64,000 bases of DNA from Moorella mulderi DSM 14980 (GTDB lineage Bacteria; Bacillota; DSM-521; Neomoorellales; Neomoorellaceae), in assembly GCF_001594015.1 (NCBI RefSeq), contig NZ_LTBC01000002.1:124001-188000 (forward strand). The letters are read 5' to 3'. Position numbers and translations under genes: made by a program. Under the pieces are notes generated by a model. It saw only the letters and a program-made list of their open reading frames with translations. It had not been told where the DNA came from and made no database searches. This document shows positions 27,754 through 35,885 of this stretch, piece after piece; position 1 is the stretch's first letter; each line of letters begins with the position of its first letter.

Positions 27754-28959
27754 ATGGCATTACCAGACAGCCGGGGGCATTTTGGTCCCTACGGCGGGCG
27801 CTTCGTACCCGAAACCCTCATGCCGGCCCTGAGCGAAATCGAAAAGGCATACCGGGAGGCCAGGGAGGATCCCTCCTTTCAAAGGGAATTAAAATATTAC
27901 CTTGAGCAGTACGCCGGCCGGCCGACACCTCTATATTTCGCAGCCAATCTCACCAGGCACCTGGGCGGGGCCCGGATTTACCTGAAGCGCGAGGATCTCA
28001 ACCATACCGGTTCCCACAAGCTGAATAACGCCCTGGGCCAGGCTTTGCTCGCCCGGCGCATGGGCAAAAAACGCCTTATTGCCGAAACCGGTGCCGGCCA
28101 GCACGGGGTGGCCACAGCCACCGTGGCCGCCCTCCTGGGAATGGAATGCGAAATTTACATGGGGGAAGAAGATACCCGCCGCCAGGCCTTGAATGTCTTC
28201 CGCATGGAACTCCTGGGGGCCAGGGTAATCCCCGTGGCAGCCGGCAGCCGAACTTTAAAGGATGCCGTTAATGAAGCCCTGCGGGACTGGGTTACCAATG
28301 TCAGGACCACCTATTATCTAATCGGTTCAGTTGTTGGTCCCCACCCCTACCCCATGATGGTCCGGGACTTCCAGGCCGTCATCGGTGAAGAAACGCGGCA
28401 GCAGGTCCTGGAGGCTTCAGGCCGCCTGCCAGACCACCTCATTGCCTGTGTTGGTGGGGGCAGCAACGCCATGGGCATCTTTTATCCCTTTATCCAGGAC
28501 ACCGGTGTCAAGCTGTGGGGCGCCGAGGCGGCTGGCCGTGGGTTAAATACCGGCCGGCATGCAGCCTCGTTAACTGCCGGTAAGCCAGGCGTCTTCCAGG
28601 GAGCTTACAGCTATATCGTCCAGGACGAAAACGGCCAGATCAAGCCGGTATACTCGCTCTCAGCCGGCCTCGATTATCCCGGCGTAGGACCGGAGCATAG
28701 CTACCTTAAAGACAGCGGCCGGGCCACCTATGTGGCCATTACTGACGCCGAGGCACTGGAGGCCTTTCAACTGCTGAGCCGTACCGAAGGCATCATCCCG
28801 GCCCTGGAGAGTGCCCATGCCGTGGCCCTGGCCATGAAAGTGGCCCCCGGGTTATCACAGGAGGAAATTATCGTTGTTAATCTTTCCGGCCGCGGCGATA
28901 AGGACGTCCAGCAGGTGGAGGCTGTGCTCCAGGAGGGAGGAAAAAACCATGGGTGTTGA
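27754..28959 (+). CDS. trpB: tryptophan synthase beta subunit
   Basis: PLP enzyme joining indole and serine. 401 residues, TrpB1 type. PLP lysine in [30 protein letters not shown], the phosphate-binding GGGSNAMG, and LSGRGDKD at the C-terminus. ATG after GGAGGT. Ends inside trpA by an 11-nt overlap. Confidence 0.97.
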   Translation: MALPDSRGHFGPYGGRFVPETLMPALSEIEKAYREAREDPSFQRELKYYLEQYAGRPTPLYFAANLTRHLGGARIYLKREDLNHTGSHKLNNALGQALLARRMGKKRLIAETGAGQHGVATATVAALLGMECEIYMGEEDTRRQALNVFRMELLGARVIPVAAGSRTLKDAVNEALRDWVTNVRTTYYLIGSVVGPHPYPMMVRDFQAVIGEETRQQVLEASGRLPDHLIACVGGGSNAMGIFYPFIQDTGVKLWGAEAAGRGLNTGRHAASLTAGKPGVFQGAYSYIVQDENGQIKPVYSLSAGLDYPGVGPEHSYLKDSGRATYVAITDAEALEAFQLLSRTEGIIPALESAHAVALAMKVAPGLSQEEIIVVNLSGRGDKDVQQVEAVLQEGGKNHGC

Positions 28960-29731
28960 AAGGATCGGCGCGACCTTTGCCGCCCGGGAAAAGGAAGGGC
29001 GCAAGGCCTTAATCGTCTACCTCTGTGCCGGGGATCCTTCCCTGGAGGTGACCGCGGCGGCCGTTGAGGAACTGGCGGCAGCCGGGGTTGATATCATTGA
29101 ACTGGGGGTACCCTTCTCCGATCCCGTGGCCGATGGCCCGGTCATCCAGGCCGCCAGCACCCGCGCCCTGGCCGGGGGGACGAATTTAAGGAAGATCCTG
29201 GACCTGGTAAAGGATTTGCGCTCCCGGGTGAGCCTGCCCCTGGTCCTCATGAGCTACTACAACCCCCTCCTCCAGTACGGCCTGGCAGCGCTAGCTGCCG
29301 ACCTGGCCGCGGCCGGGGTAGACGGCCTGATCGTTCCCGACCTGCCCTTGGAAGAAAGCGCCCCTTTGCGGGAAAAATTAGCAGCGGTGAAACTAGCGGC
29401 CATTCCCTTGGTGGCGCCGACGACGCCGGCAGAACGCCTGCAGCAAATTGCCGCGGCAGCGCAGGGCTTTATCTACTGCGTTTCCCTGACCGGGGTAACC
29501 GGGGCCAGGGAAAGCCTGCCCCCCGGGATTGCGGCGTATCTCGCCAGGGTGCGGGAGACAACGGACCTCCCCCTGGGGGTAGGATTCGGCATCAGCCATC
29601 CTGAGCAAGCCAGGCTCCTGGCTCCCCTCTGCGACGGCATCATCGTCGGCAGCGCCATCGTGCGGGAACTCCATGAGGGAGGCCTGCCGGCAGCCGTCAA
29701 ACTCGTTCAAAATCTACGCCAGGCTATATAA
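28949..29731 (+). CDS. trpA: tryptophan synthase alpha subunit
   Basis: Cleaves indole-3-glycerol phosphate and channels indole to TrpB. 260 residues from ATG at 28949 after GGAGGGAGG; longer in-frame starts lie in trpB. Catalytic Glu in [19 protein letters not shown], Asp in [11 protein letters not shown], phosphate loop GFGIS and GSAIV. Last gene of the trp operon. Confidence 0.96.
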   Translation: MGVERIGATFAAREKEGRKALIVYLCAGDPSLEVTAAAVEELAAAGVDIIELGVPFSDPVADGPVIQAASTRALAGGTNLRKILDLVKDLRSRVSLPLVLMSYYNPLLQYGLAALAADLAAAGVDGLIVPDLPLEESAPLREKLAAVKLAAIPLVAPTTPAERLQQIAAAAQGFIYCVSLTGVTGARESLPPGIAAYLARVRETTDLPLGVGFGISHPEQARLLAPLCDGIIVGSAIVRELHEGGLPAAVKLVQNLRQAI

Positions 29732-29748
29732 AAATGATAAAAGGCCCC

Positions 29749-29777
29749 TTGCCAGGAGGGGGGCGTTGTGCTATATT
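29749..29777 (+). promoter_or_regulatory. promoter for aroF-pheA-tyrA
   Basis: TTGCCA (29749-29754), 17 bp, TATATT (29772-29777) preceded by TG in the extended -10 position. It gives a leader of about 125 nt. Confidence 0.6.
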
Positions 29778-29806
29778 CTAAATTGTAGTATGGTAGGGCA
29801 CCCTCA

Positions 29807-29896
29807 AGGCTTACTTAAAATGGTAGTGCGGCAGGACGGCAGGAGAGATGGAAGCCTAAAAACGTCACTCCTGGCGGGGGTGACGTTTTGCTTTTG
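29807..29896 (+). promoter_or_regulatory. structured leader with terminator before aroF (attenuator of unknown type)
   Basis: AGGCTT (29807-29812) can pair with AAGCCT (29852-29857), enclosing a purine-rich loop of about 39 nt. Directly after it a 10-bp stem AAAACGTCAC (29859-29868) / GTGACGTTTT (29880-29889) ends in GCTTTT. There is no T-box signature, no run of aromatic codons and no clear (G/T)AG array. The effector is unknown. Confidence 0.6.
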
Positions 29897-29910
29897 CAGG
29901 GGGGTTAAAA

Positions 29911-30939
29911 ATGATCATTATCATGGAGCCCGGAGCAACTTTAGAGGAACAGCAGGCGGTGATAGCGCGCCTGGAACGGGAGGGTTTTAAGGTGCACCTT
30001 TCCCGGGGAGTAGAACGGACAATAATCGGTGCTATTGGTGATAAGACACGTCTGAAGTCTGAAACCCTGGCCGCCCTGCCCGGGGTGGAAAAGGTGGTGC
30101 CCATTTTACAGCCATACAAGCTGGCCGGCCGGGACTTTCACCCCGAGGACACCGTGGTACCTGTAGGGGATTTGACCGTCGGCGGCCGCCATGTGCAGAT
30201 TATCGCCGGACCCTGCGCGGTGGAGAGCCGGGAGCAGCTCCTGGAAACCGCCATGGCCGTCCGGGAAGCCGGGGCGACCATGCTGCGGGGGGGCGCTTAT
30301 AAACCCCGCAGCTCACCTTACTCCTTCCAGGGCCTGGCCGCCAAAGGCCTGGAGTTCCTGGCCGAAGCCCGGGAAGTTACCGGTTTGCCCGTGGTGACGG
30401 AGATCATGGACCCGGCCTTGGTCACTGAAATTGCGCAGGTTGCCGATGTACTGCAAATCGGTTCCCGGAACATGCAAAACTTCGCCCTGCTCCAGGCCGT
30501 GGGCCGCACCCAAAAGCCGGTGCTTTTGAAACGCGGCCTCTCGGCGACGATTGAGGAATGGCTCCTGGCCGCCGAATACATCCTGGCCGAAGGTAATGAC
30601 CGGGTTATCTTATGCGAGCGCGGTATCCGTACTTTTGAGACCTACACCCGCAATACCCTGGACTTGAGCGCCGTACCGGCAGTAAAGCATTTATCCCACC
30701 TGCCGGTCATCGTCGATCCCAGCCACGGGACCGGGCGCAAGTTTATGGTCGCGCCCATGGCCAGGGCCGCCCTGGCTGCCGGCGCCGACGGCTTAATGAT
30801 CGAGGTGCACCCCAACCCCCAGGAAGCCCTCTCCGACGGTCCCCAGTCCCTGATACCGGAGCAATTTGCCCGCCTGGTACAGGAAATCCGGCCCATTATC
30901 GCTGCCGGCGAGCGGGAACTGGGGCGCCTGGTATCATGA
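29911..30939 (+). CDS. aroF: 3-deoxy-7-phosphoheptulonate synthase (DAHP synthase), type I-beta
   Basis: First step of the shikimate pathway, from PEP and erythrose-4-phosphate. 342 residues. Residues 1-70 form a ferredoxin-like regulatory domain like that of the Thermotoga enzyme, used for Phe/Tyr feedback. The barrel follows with [54 protein letters not shown] and [11 protein letters not shown] after a G-rich ribosome site. Overlaps pheA by 4 nt. Confidence 0.95.
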   Translation: MIIIMEPGATLEEQQAVIARLEREGFKVHLSRGVERTIIGAIGDKTRLKSETLAALPGVEKVVPILQPYKLAGRDFHPEDTVVPVGDLTVGGRHVQIIAGPCAVESREQLLETAMAVREAGATMLRGGAYKPRSSPYSFQGLAAKGLEFLAEAREVTGLPVVTEIMDPALVTEIAQVADVLQIGSRNMQNFALLQAVGRTQKPVLLKRGLSATIEEWLLAAEYILAEGNDRVILCERGIRTFETYTRNTLDLSAVPAVKHLSHLPVIVDPSHGTGRKFMVAPMARAALAAGADGLMIEVHPNPQEALSDGPQSLIPEQFARLVQEIRPIIAAGERELGRLVS

Positions 30940-31796
30940 AGGCAATAGCTTACCTGGGGCCCCCCGGGACTTTTTCCCATGAGGCGGCAGTTGCCTGGGC
31001 GCGCCGGGTAGATTGTAACTGGCAGGCAGGGGTAGATCCTTTTCTGGCCTGCCTGAGCCTCCCGGAAGTCCTGGCCGCAGTCCAAAACCACCAGGCAGGA
31101 GCAGGGATTTTACCGGTGGAAAACTCCATCGAAGGCGCGGTGAACCTCACCCTGGACCTGATCCTGGAGGAAGAAGGCCTTAAGGTAATCGGCGAAGTAG
31201 TATTGCCGGTCTGCCACTGCCTATTGAGCCGGGCAAAAGAAATGACGGCCATCCGGGAAGTCTGGTCCCACCCCCAGGCCCTGGCCCAGTGCCGCCATTA
31301 CCTGGCCGCTTACCTCCCCGGAGCTAAACTTAAAGCGGTTACCAGTACGGCCGAGGCCGCCAGGGAGGCCCGCCAGAGGCCGGAACTGGCGGCCATCGCT
31401 TCGGCCTTTGCCGCCAGGCTTTACCAGCTACCGGTACTGGCCAGCTGCATCCAGGACTACCAGGATAACAAGACGCGTTTCTGGGTCCTGGGCCGGGAGG
31501 CACCGTCCCTCCCCGGACCTTACAAGACCTCCCTGGTGGTGGCGGCCCTGGCCAACCGGCCGGGGAGCCTTTATGCCATTTTAAAGGACTTTGCGGAAGC
31601 CGGCATTAATTTGACCCGCATTGAATCCCGCCCGACCAAGAAGGAGCTGGGGGAATACCTTTTCTTTATTGACTGCGAGGGTGAGGCGACGGGTTCACCG
31701 CTAAAAGAAGTGCTGGCAGGCCTGAAAGCCAGGACGGGTTTATTAAAAATCCTGGGTTCTTATTCCCAGGACAGGGGGGAAACCGCTTGCAGCTAG
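30936..31796 (+). CDS. pheA: prephenate dehydratase with ACT domain
   Basis: Converts prephenate to phenylpyruvate. 286 residues: catalytic domain ([39 protein letters not shown] with the essential Thr-Arg-Phe) then a C-terminal ACT domain ([28 protein letters not shown]) for phenylalanine feedback. No fused chorismate mutase, consistent with the separate aroH. ATGA overlap with aroF. Confidence 0.95.
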   Translation: MKAIAYLGPPGTFSHEAAVAWARRVDCNWQAGVDPFLACLSLPEVLAAVQNHQAGAGILPVENSIEGAVNLTLDLILEEEGLKVIGEVVLPVCHCLLSRAKEMTAIREVWSHPQALAQCRHYLAAYLPGAKLKAVTSTAEAAREARQRPELAAIASAFAARLYQLPVLASCIQDYQDNKTRFWVLGREAPSLPGPYKTSLVVAALANRPGSLYAILKDFAEAGINLTRIESRPTKKELGEYLFFIDCEGEATGSPLKEVLAGLKARTGLLKILGSYSQDRGETACS

Positions 31797-32959
31797 ACCG
31801 GGATCCGGTTCCGGTAGCACCTCCGGCCGGGAAAATAAGCGGCAATAAAGGGGCCGGTCCCCTGGTTGAAAGGATGGCCATTATCGGCCTGGGTCTGATT
31901 GGCGGTTCCCTGGGCCTGGCCCTGCTGCAGGGAGGGCTGGCCCGGGAAGTGGCGGGCTATGACCGGGAGGAGAAGGCCATCCAGGCGGCCATGCAAATTG
32001 GTGCCATCAACAGCCCGGCTTCCTGCCCGGAGGAAGCGGTCGCCGGGGCTGAGGTAGTAATTCTGGCCGTACCGGTAGGGACCTTAAGCCAGGTGGCCGG
32101 GGCCATCGCCCCGGCCCTGGCGCCGGGGACCATTGTTACCGATACCGGCAGCGTTAAAGGAGCCGTTGTCCGGGAACTGGAAGGTATCTTCCAGCCCCGG
32201 GCCAATTATGTCGGCGGCCATCCCATGGCCGGTTCCGAGCGGGCCGGGATCAAGGCCGCCGACCGTTATCTCCTGGAAAATGCGGTCTATGTTTTGACGC
32301 CAACACCGGCCACCGATGCCGGGGCCTTGCAACGCCTGGAAGAGCTGTTCCGGGTGATGGGAGCAAGGGTTATAACCATGGACCCGGAGGAGCACGACCT
32401 GGTAGTGGCCGGGATCAGCCATTTACCCCATCTCTTAGCTGTCAGCCTAATGCAAACTGCCGGCGAACTGGCCCGGGAACATCCTCTAGCTTTGATGCTG
32501 GCTGCCGGCGGTTTCCGGGATACAACCCGCATCGCTGCGGGCGACCCGGTCATGTGGCGGGATATTTTTCTCCACAACCGCACGGCAATTCTTACTTTGT
32601 TAAAATGCTGGCGCGGCCAGGTGGAAGCCCTGGAGGGGATGATTGCCCGGGGTGATGTAGAGGACCTGCAGGCCGCTTTACAGCAGGCCCGCTCTTTAAG
32701 GGCCCAGGTGCCGGCGCGGCAAAAGGGCCTGCTGCCCGCCCTCCATGAGCTGGTGGTGACCGTCCCCGACCGGCCAGGGGTCATTGGTGCCATGGCTACG
32801 GCCCTGGGTAATGCCGGTATTAATATTATCGACATCGAAATCCTCCGGGTACGGGAAGGTGAAGGGGGCAGCATCCGCCTTGGCTTTACCACAGCCGCCG
32901 CTGCCTCAAAAGCCCTGGAAATATTACAAAGCAAAGGGATTAATGCCCGGGTGTTGTAA
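31787..32959 (+). CDS. tyrA: prephenate dehydrogenase with ACT domain
   Basis: NAD(P)-dependent oxidation of prephenate to hydroxyphenylpyruvate. 390 residues. Rossmann motif AIIGLGLIGGSLGLAL begins near residue 30, then HPMAGSERAG and ISHLPHLLAVSL; the C-terminal ACT domain has VPDRPGVIGAMATALGNAGIN. TTG start at 31787 after a GGGGGGAAA site, overlapping pheA by 10 nt; an ATG just before the Rossmann motif is a possible shorter start. Confidence 0.93.
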   Translation: MQLDRDPVPVAPPAGKISGNKGAGPLVERMAIIGLGLIGGSLGLALLQGGLAREVAGYDREEKAIQAAMQIGAINSPASCPEEAVAGAEVVILAVPVGTLSQVAGAIAPALAPGTIVTDTGSVKGAVVRELEGIFQPRANYVGGHPMAGSERAGIKAADRYLLENAVYVLTPTPATDAGALQRLEELFRVMGARVITMDPEEHDLVVAGISHLPHLLAVSLMQTAGELAREHPLALMLAAGGFRDTTRIAAGDPVMWRDIFLHNRTAILTLLKCWRGQVEALEGMIARGDVEDLQAALQQARSLRAQVPARQKGLLPALHELVVTVPDRPGVIGAMATALGNAGINIIDIEILRVREGEGGSIRLGFTTAAAASKALEILQSKGINARVL

Positions 32960-32965
32960 AACGGC

Positions 32966-32994
32966 TTGACACCGGTAGATATTCCTGGTAGTTT
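32966..32994 (+). promoter_or_regulatory. possible promoter for aroA
   Basis: TTGACA (32966-32971), 17 bp, TAGTTT (32989-32994). Good -35, weak -10. Confidence 0.4.
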
Positions 32995-33018
32995 GGAAGG
33001 GGAAACAGGAGGCAAAGC

Positions 33019-34329
33019 ATGCATCTTATTGTGAAGCCGCCACCGTTTCTGGCAGGGAGTTTAAGACCGCCGGGGGATAAATCGATTTCCCACCGGGCGG
33101 CCATCATCGGGGCTCTCGCCGAAGGGACAACGGTCATCGAGGGATTCCTGGAAGGAGCCGACTGCCTCAGCACTTTAAGATGTCTTAAGGAATTGGGAGT
33201 AGATATCGAGGGCCCCCACGAAGGCCGGGTAGTTGTCCGCGGTAAAGGGATGGGTTCCTTGCAAGAACCGGAAGCGATCCTCGATGCTGGTAATTCGGGT
33301 ACCACCATGCGCCTCCTCCTGGGGGTGCTGGCCGGGCAGCCCTTTTACAGCGTCATTACCGGCGACGCCTCCCTGCGCCGGCGGCCCATGGGCCGGGTGA
33401 CCCGGCCCCTCGCCGCCATGGGGGCCAGAATCTGGGGACGCCAGGGCGGGGAACTGGCTCCCTTAAGTATCCGGGGCGGCAACCTGCAGCCCCTTACCTA
33501 CACCATGCCGGTGGCAAGTGCCCAGGTAAAATCGGCCCTGCTCCTGGCCGGTCTTTATGCCCCGGGGGAAACGGTTATTATTGAGCCGTGCCGTTCACGG
33601 GATCACAGCGAGCGCCTGCTCAAAGCAGCCGGGGCTGCTATCAAGGTCGAAGGGCTGGCTGTCAGGATCGCCGGCCAGACCCCCTTGCGGCCATTAAACG
33701 TCAGCATCCCGGGGGATATTTCGGCAGCGGCTTTTTTCCTGGTTGCCGGTTGTATCCATCCCCGGGCCACAATCACCCTGAAAAATGTAAACTTAAACCC
33801 TACCCGCACCGGCATCCTGGACATACTGGCGGCCATGGGGGGGCAAATAACGGTAACGCCCCGGGGCGAGAGCGGCGGCGAGCCGGCCGGTGATATCCAG
33901 GTAACTTCCAGCAGCCTCCGGGGGGTGGAGATGGGCGGCGAACTCATTCCCCGCCTCATTGATGAAATACCGGTCCTGGCAGTGGCGGCCGCCCTGGCCG
34001 CAGGGGAAACGGTAATCCGCGACGCGGCCGAACTGCGGGTGAAGGAGAGCGACCGCATCACCATGGTGGCCCGCGAGCTGGAAAGAATGGGCGCCAGTAT
34101 CCAGGCACGCCCCGACGGATTCCTGATTAGAGGGGTTAAAGGTGGCCGCCTCCAGGGAACGGTAGTGGACAGCCACGGCGACCACCGCCTGGGAATGGCC
34201 CTGGCGGTAGCCGCCCTGGTGGCCGAAGGGCCAACGGTAATCAAGGGTGCTGAATGTATGGCCATTTCTTACCCCCGTTTTGCCGACGACCTGGCCCGGC
34301 TGGGGGTAGAAGTCAGGGTAGAAGAGTGA
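33019..34329 (+). CDS. aroA: 3-phosphoshikimate 1-carboxyvinyltransferase (EPSP synthase)
   Basis: Penultimate step to chorismate. 436 residues. Signatures: PPGDKSISHRAAIIGALAEG, LDAGNSGTTMRLLLG, GDASLRRRPMGR, EIPVLAVAAALAAGET, RVKESDRI and DSHGDHRLGMALA. ATG after AGGAGG. Shares one base with the cmk start. Confidence 0.96.
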   Translation: MHLIVKPPPFLAGSLRPPGDKSISHRAAIIGALAEGTTVIEGFLEGADCLSTLRCLKELGVDIEGPHEGRVVVRGKGMGSLQEPEAILDAGNSGTTMRLLLGVLAGQPFYSVITGDASLRRRPMGRVTRPLAAMGARIWGRQGGELAPLSIRGGNLQPLTYTMPVASAQVKSALLLAGLYAPGETVIIEPCRSRDHSERLLKAAGAAIKVEGLAVRIAGQTPLRPLNVSIPGDISAAAFFLVAGCIHPRATITLKNVNLNPTRTGILDILAAMGGQITVTPRGESGGEPAGDIQVTSSSLRGVEMGGELIPRLIDEIPVLAVAAALAAGETVIRDAAELRVKESDRITMVARELERMGASIQARPDGFLIRGVKGGRLQGTVVDSHGDHRLGMALAVAALVAEGPTVIKGAECMAISYPRFADDLARLGVEVRVEE

Positions 34330-35036
34330 TGAATAAATTGCACGGCAACATAGCCATCGACGGCCCGGCCGGGGCGGGTAAAAGTACAGCAGCCAGGCTC
34401 CTGGCACAAAAACTGGGTTATCTATACATTGACAGCGGGGCTATGTACCGGGCCCTGACCTGGAAGGCCTTACACCAGGGAATAGACCTGGCCGACGAAC
34501 GGCAACTGGTTGCCCTGGCAGAGGCAACTACTATTAGGCTGGAAAATACGGCTGCCGGCACGGTAAAGGTTTATTGCGATAACGAGGAAATTACTGCGGC
34601 CATCCGGCAGGAAACTGTTTCCCACCATGTGTCTACCGTCGCCCGGGTCCCTGGGGTGCGGCGGCGGCTGGTGGAGCTACAGCGGCAGATGGCTGCCTCC
34701 AACCGGGTGGTAATGGACGGCCGCGATATCGGGACCAATGTTCTGCCGGAAGCGCCCTACAAGTTTTTCCTGACGGCTTCCCTGGAAGAAAGGGCGCGGC
34801 GGCGTTACCAGGAACTCATAGCTTCTGGCCGGCCGGTAGACCTGGAAACTATAAAGGAAGAAATCCGCCGGCGGGATGCCCAGGATAGCCAGCGTGAAGT
34901 TGACCCCTTGCAGCCGGCGCCCGACGCCGTCATCATTGATACCACCAATATGAAAGTGGAAGAAGTAGTGGCTAAATTGCTGGAACTAATTCAGGCCCAT
35001 CATGGGGTTAATACCCCCGCCGGCGAACCATCATGA
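34329..35036 (+). CDS. cmk: cytidylate kinase
   Basis: Phosphorylates CMP/dCMP. 235 residues from ATG at 34329 (TGATG with aroA); an in-frame upstream start lies within aroA. P-loop AIDGPAGAGKSTAARLLA, DSGAMYRALTWKA, VVMDGRDIGTNVLP, and RRYQEL for the lid. The order aroA-cmk-plsC-ispH-rpsA is common in Firmicutes. Confidence 0.95.
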   Translation: MNKLHGNIAIDGPAGAGKSTAARLLAQKLGYLYIDSGAMYRALTWKALHQGIDLADERQLVALAEATTIRLENTAAGTVKVYCDNEEITAAIRQETVSHHVSTVARVPGVRRRLVELQRQMAASNRVVMDGRDIGTNVLPEAPYKFFLTASLEERARRRYQELIASGRPVDLETIKEEIRRRDAQDSQREVDPLQPAPDAVIIDTTNMKVEEVVAKLLELIQAHHGVNTPAGEPS

Positions 35037-35192
35037 AAATTTGCCTGCGGAACCTGGAGCCTGTTCATGGGCAAGCGGCAGGCGACGAGCAGCGGTCCGA
35101 ACCGCTTCGTAGTCCTGCCGGTCGCGGCGCAGGGACATATAATCCCCAGAAGGTACCATTGGCAGTACCCTATTTTCGGAGGAGTCCTCCAG

Positions 35193-35771
35193 GTGTTTTA
35201 CCAGTTCGCTAAGTTTGCCTGTTATCTCTTCTTGCGTTTCTTCTGCCGTTGGGAAGTTCAGGGACGGGAAAACTTCCCCCTTGAGGGACCGGTTATTGTC
35301 ATTGCTAATCATATTTCCTACCTGGACCCGGTGGCAGTCGGCGTAGCTGCCCCCCGGATGGTGCGCTTTATGGCCAAGGAAGAACTTTTCCATATTCCCG
35401 TAGTTAACTGGATTATCAAGGGGCTGCACGCCTTCCCCGTCCGCCGGGGGCGTTCCGACCGGGCGGCCTTAAAAGCAGCCCTGGAGGTCCTCCATGACGG
35501 CCAGGTCCTCGGCATGTTTCCCGAAGGCACCCGCAGCAAGGACGGCCGGCTGCTCCCTTTCCAGCATGGCGCCGCCCTGCTGGCCTTGAAAACCGGTGCC
35601 CCCTTACTGCCGGTGGCTATAAAAAATACCAATAGAGTCTTTCGTGGCGGCAGGATTAAAGTGATTATCGGCCAGCCTTTAAAATTTAAGACTACAGGTC
35701 CAAGTACACCCCAGCAGGTCCAGGACCTGACGGCTGCCGCTTACCAGGCAATAGCCAAAATGCTGGCTTAA
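35193..35771 (+). CDS. plsC: 1-acylglycerol-3-phosphate O-acyltransferase
   Basis: Second acylation of phospholipid synthesis at the membrane. 192 residues from GTG at 35193, chosen because the family N-terminus (YQFAKFACYLFLRFF, then WEVQGRENFP) starts here and GGAGGA lies 10 nt upstream. Catalytic NHISYLDP (HX4D) and FPEGTRSKDG are intact. The ribosome site is in an inverted repeat (35178-35190). The 156 nt after cmk are probably untranslated. Confidence 0.88.
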   Translation: MFYQFAKFACYLFLRFFCRWEVQGRENFPLEGPVIVIANHISYLDPVAVGVAAPRMVRFMAKEELFHIPVVNWIIKGLHAFPVRRGRSDRAALKAALEVLHDGQVLGMFPEGTRSKDGRLLPFQHGAALLALKTGAPLLPVAIKNTNRVFRGGRIKVIIGQPLKFKTTGPSTPQQVQDLTAAAYQAIAKMLA

Positions 35772-35785
35772 GGCCAGCTTTTTTT
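35762..35785 (+). terminator. terminator overlapping the plsC stop
   Basis: GCTGGC / GCCAGC stem with a 5-nt loop containing the TAA stop, followed by seven T. Confidence 0.85.
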
Positions 35786-35885
35786 AATGGCAGGCAGGAT
35801 TTTGCGCCTTTTTCGCGAAATGTAAATAATGTTTGGCTGGAATTAGCAAACTAAATTTTAGCCCTGATCCAGGAGAAGAGCTTTA

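Noticed and set aside
32287..33024. 245-codon minus-strand open frame across tyrA
   Set aside because: Antisense to a well-supported gene, very rich in Ser/Arg/Pro, with no recognisable domain.
33603..34265. 220-codon minus-strand open frame within aroA
   Set aside because: A mirror of the aroA codon pattern; no ribosome site or family signature.
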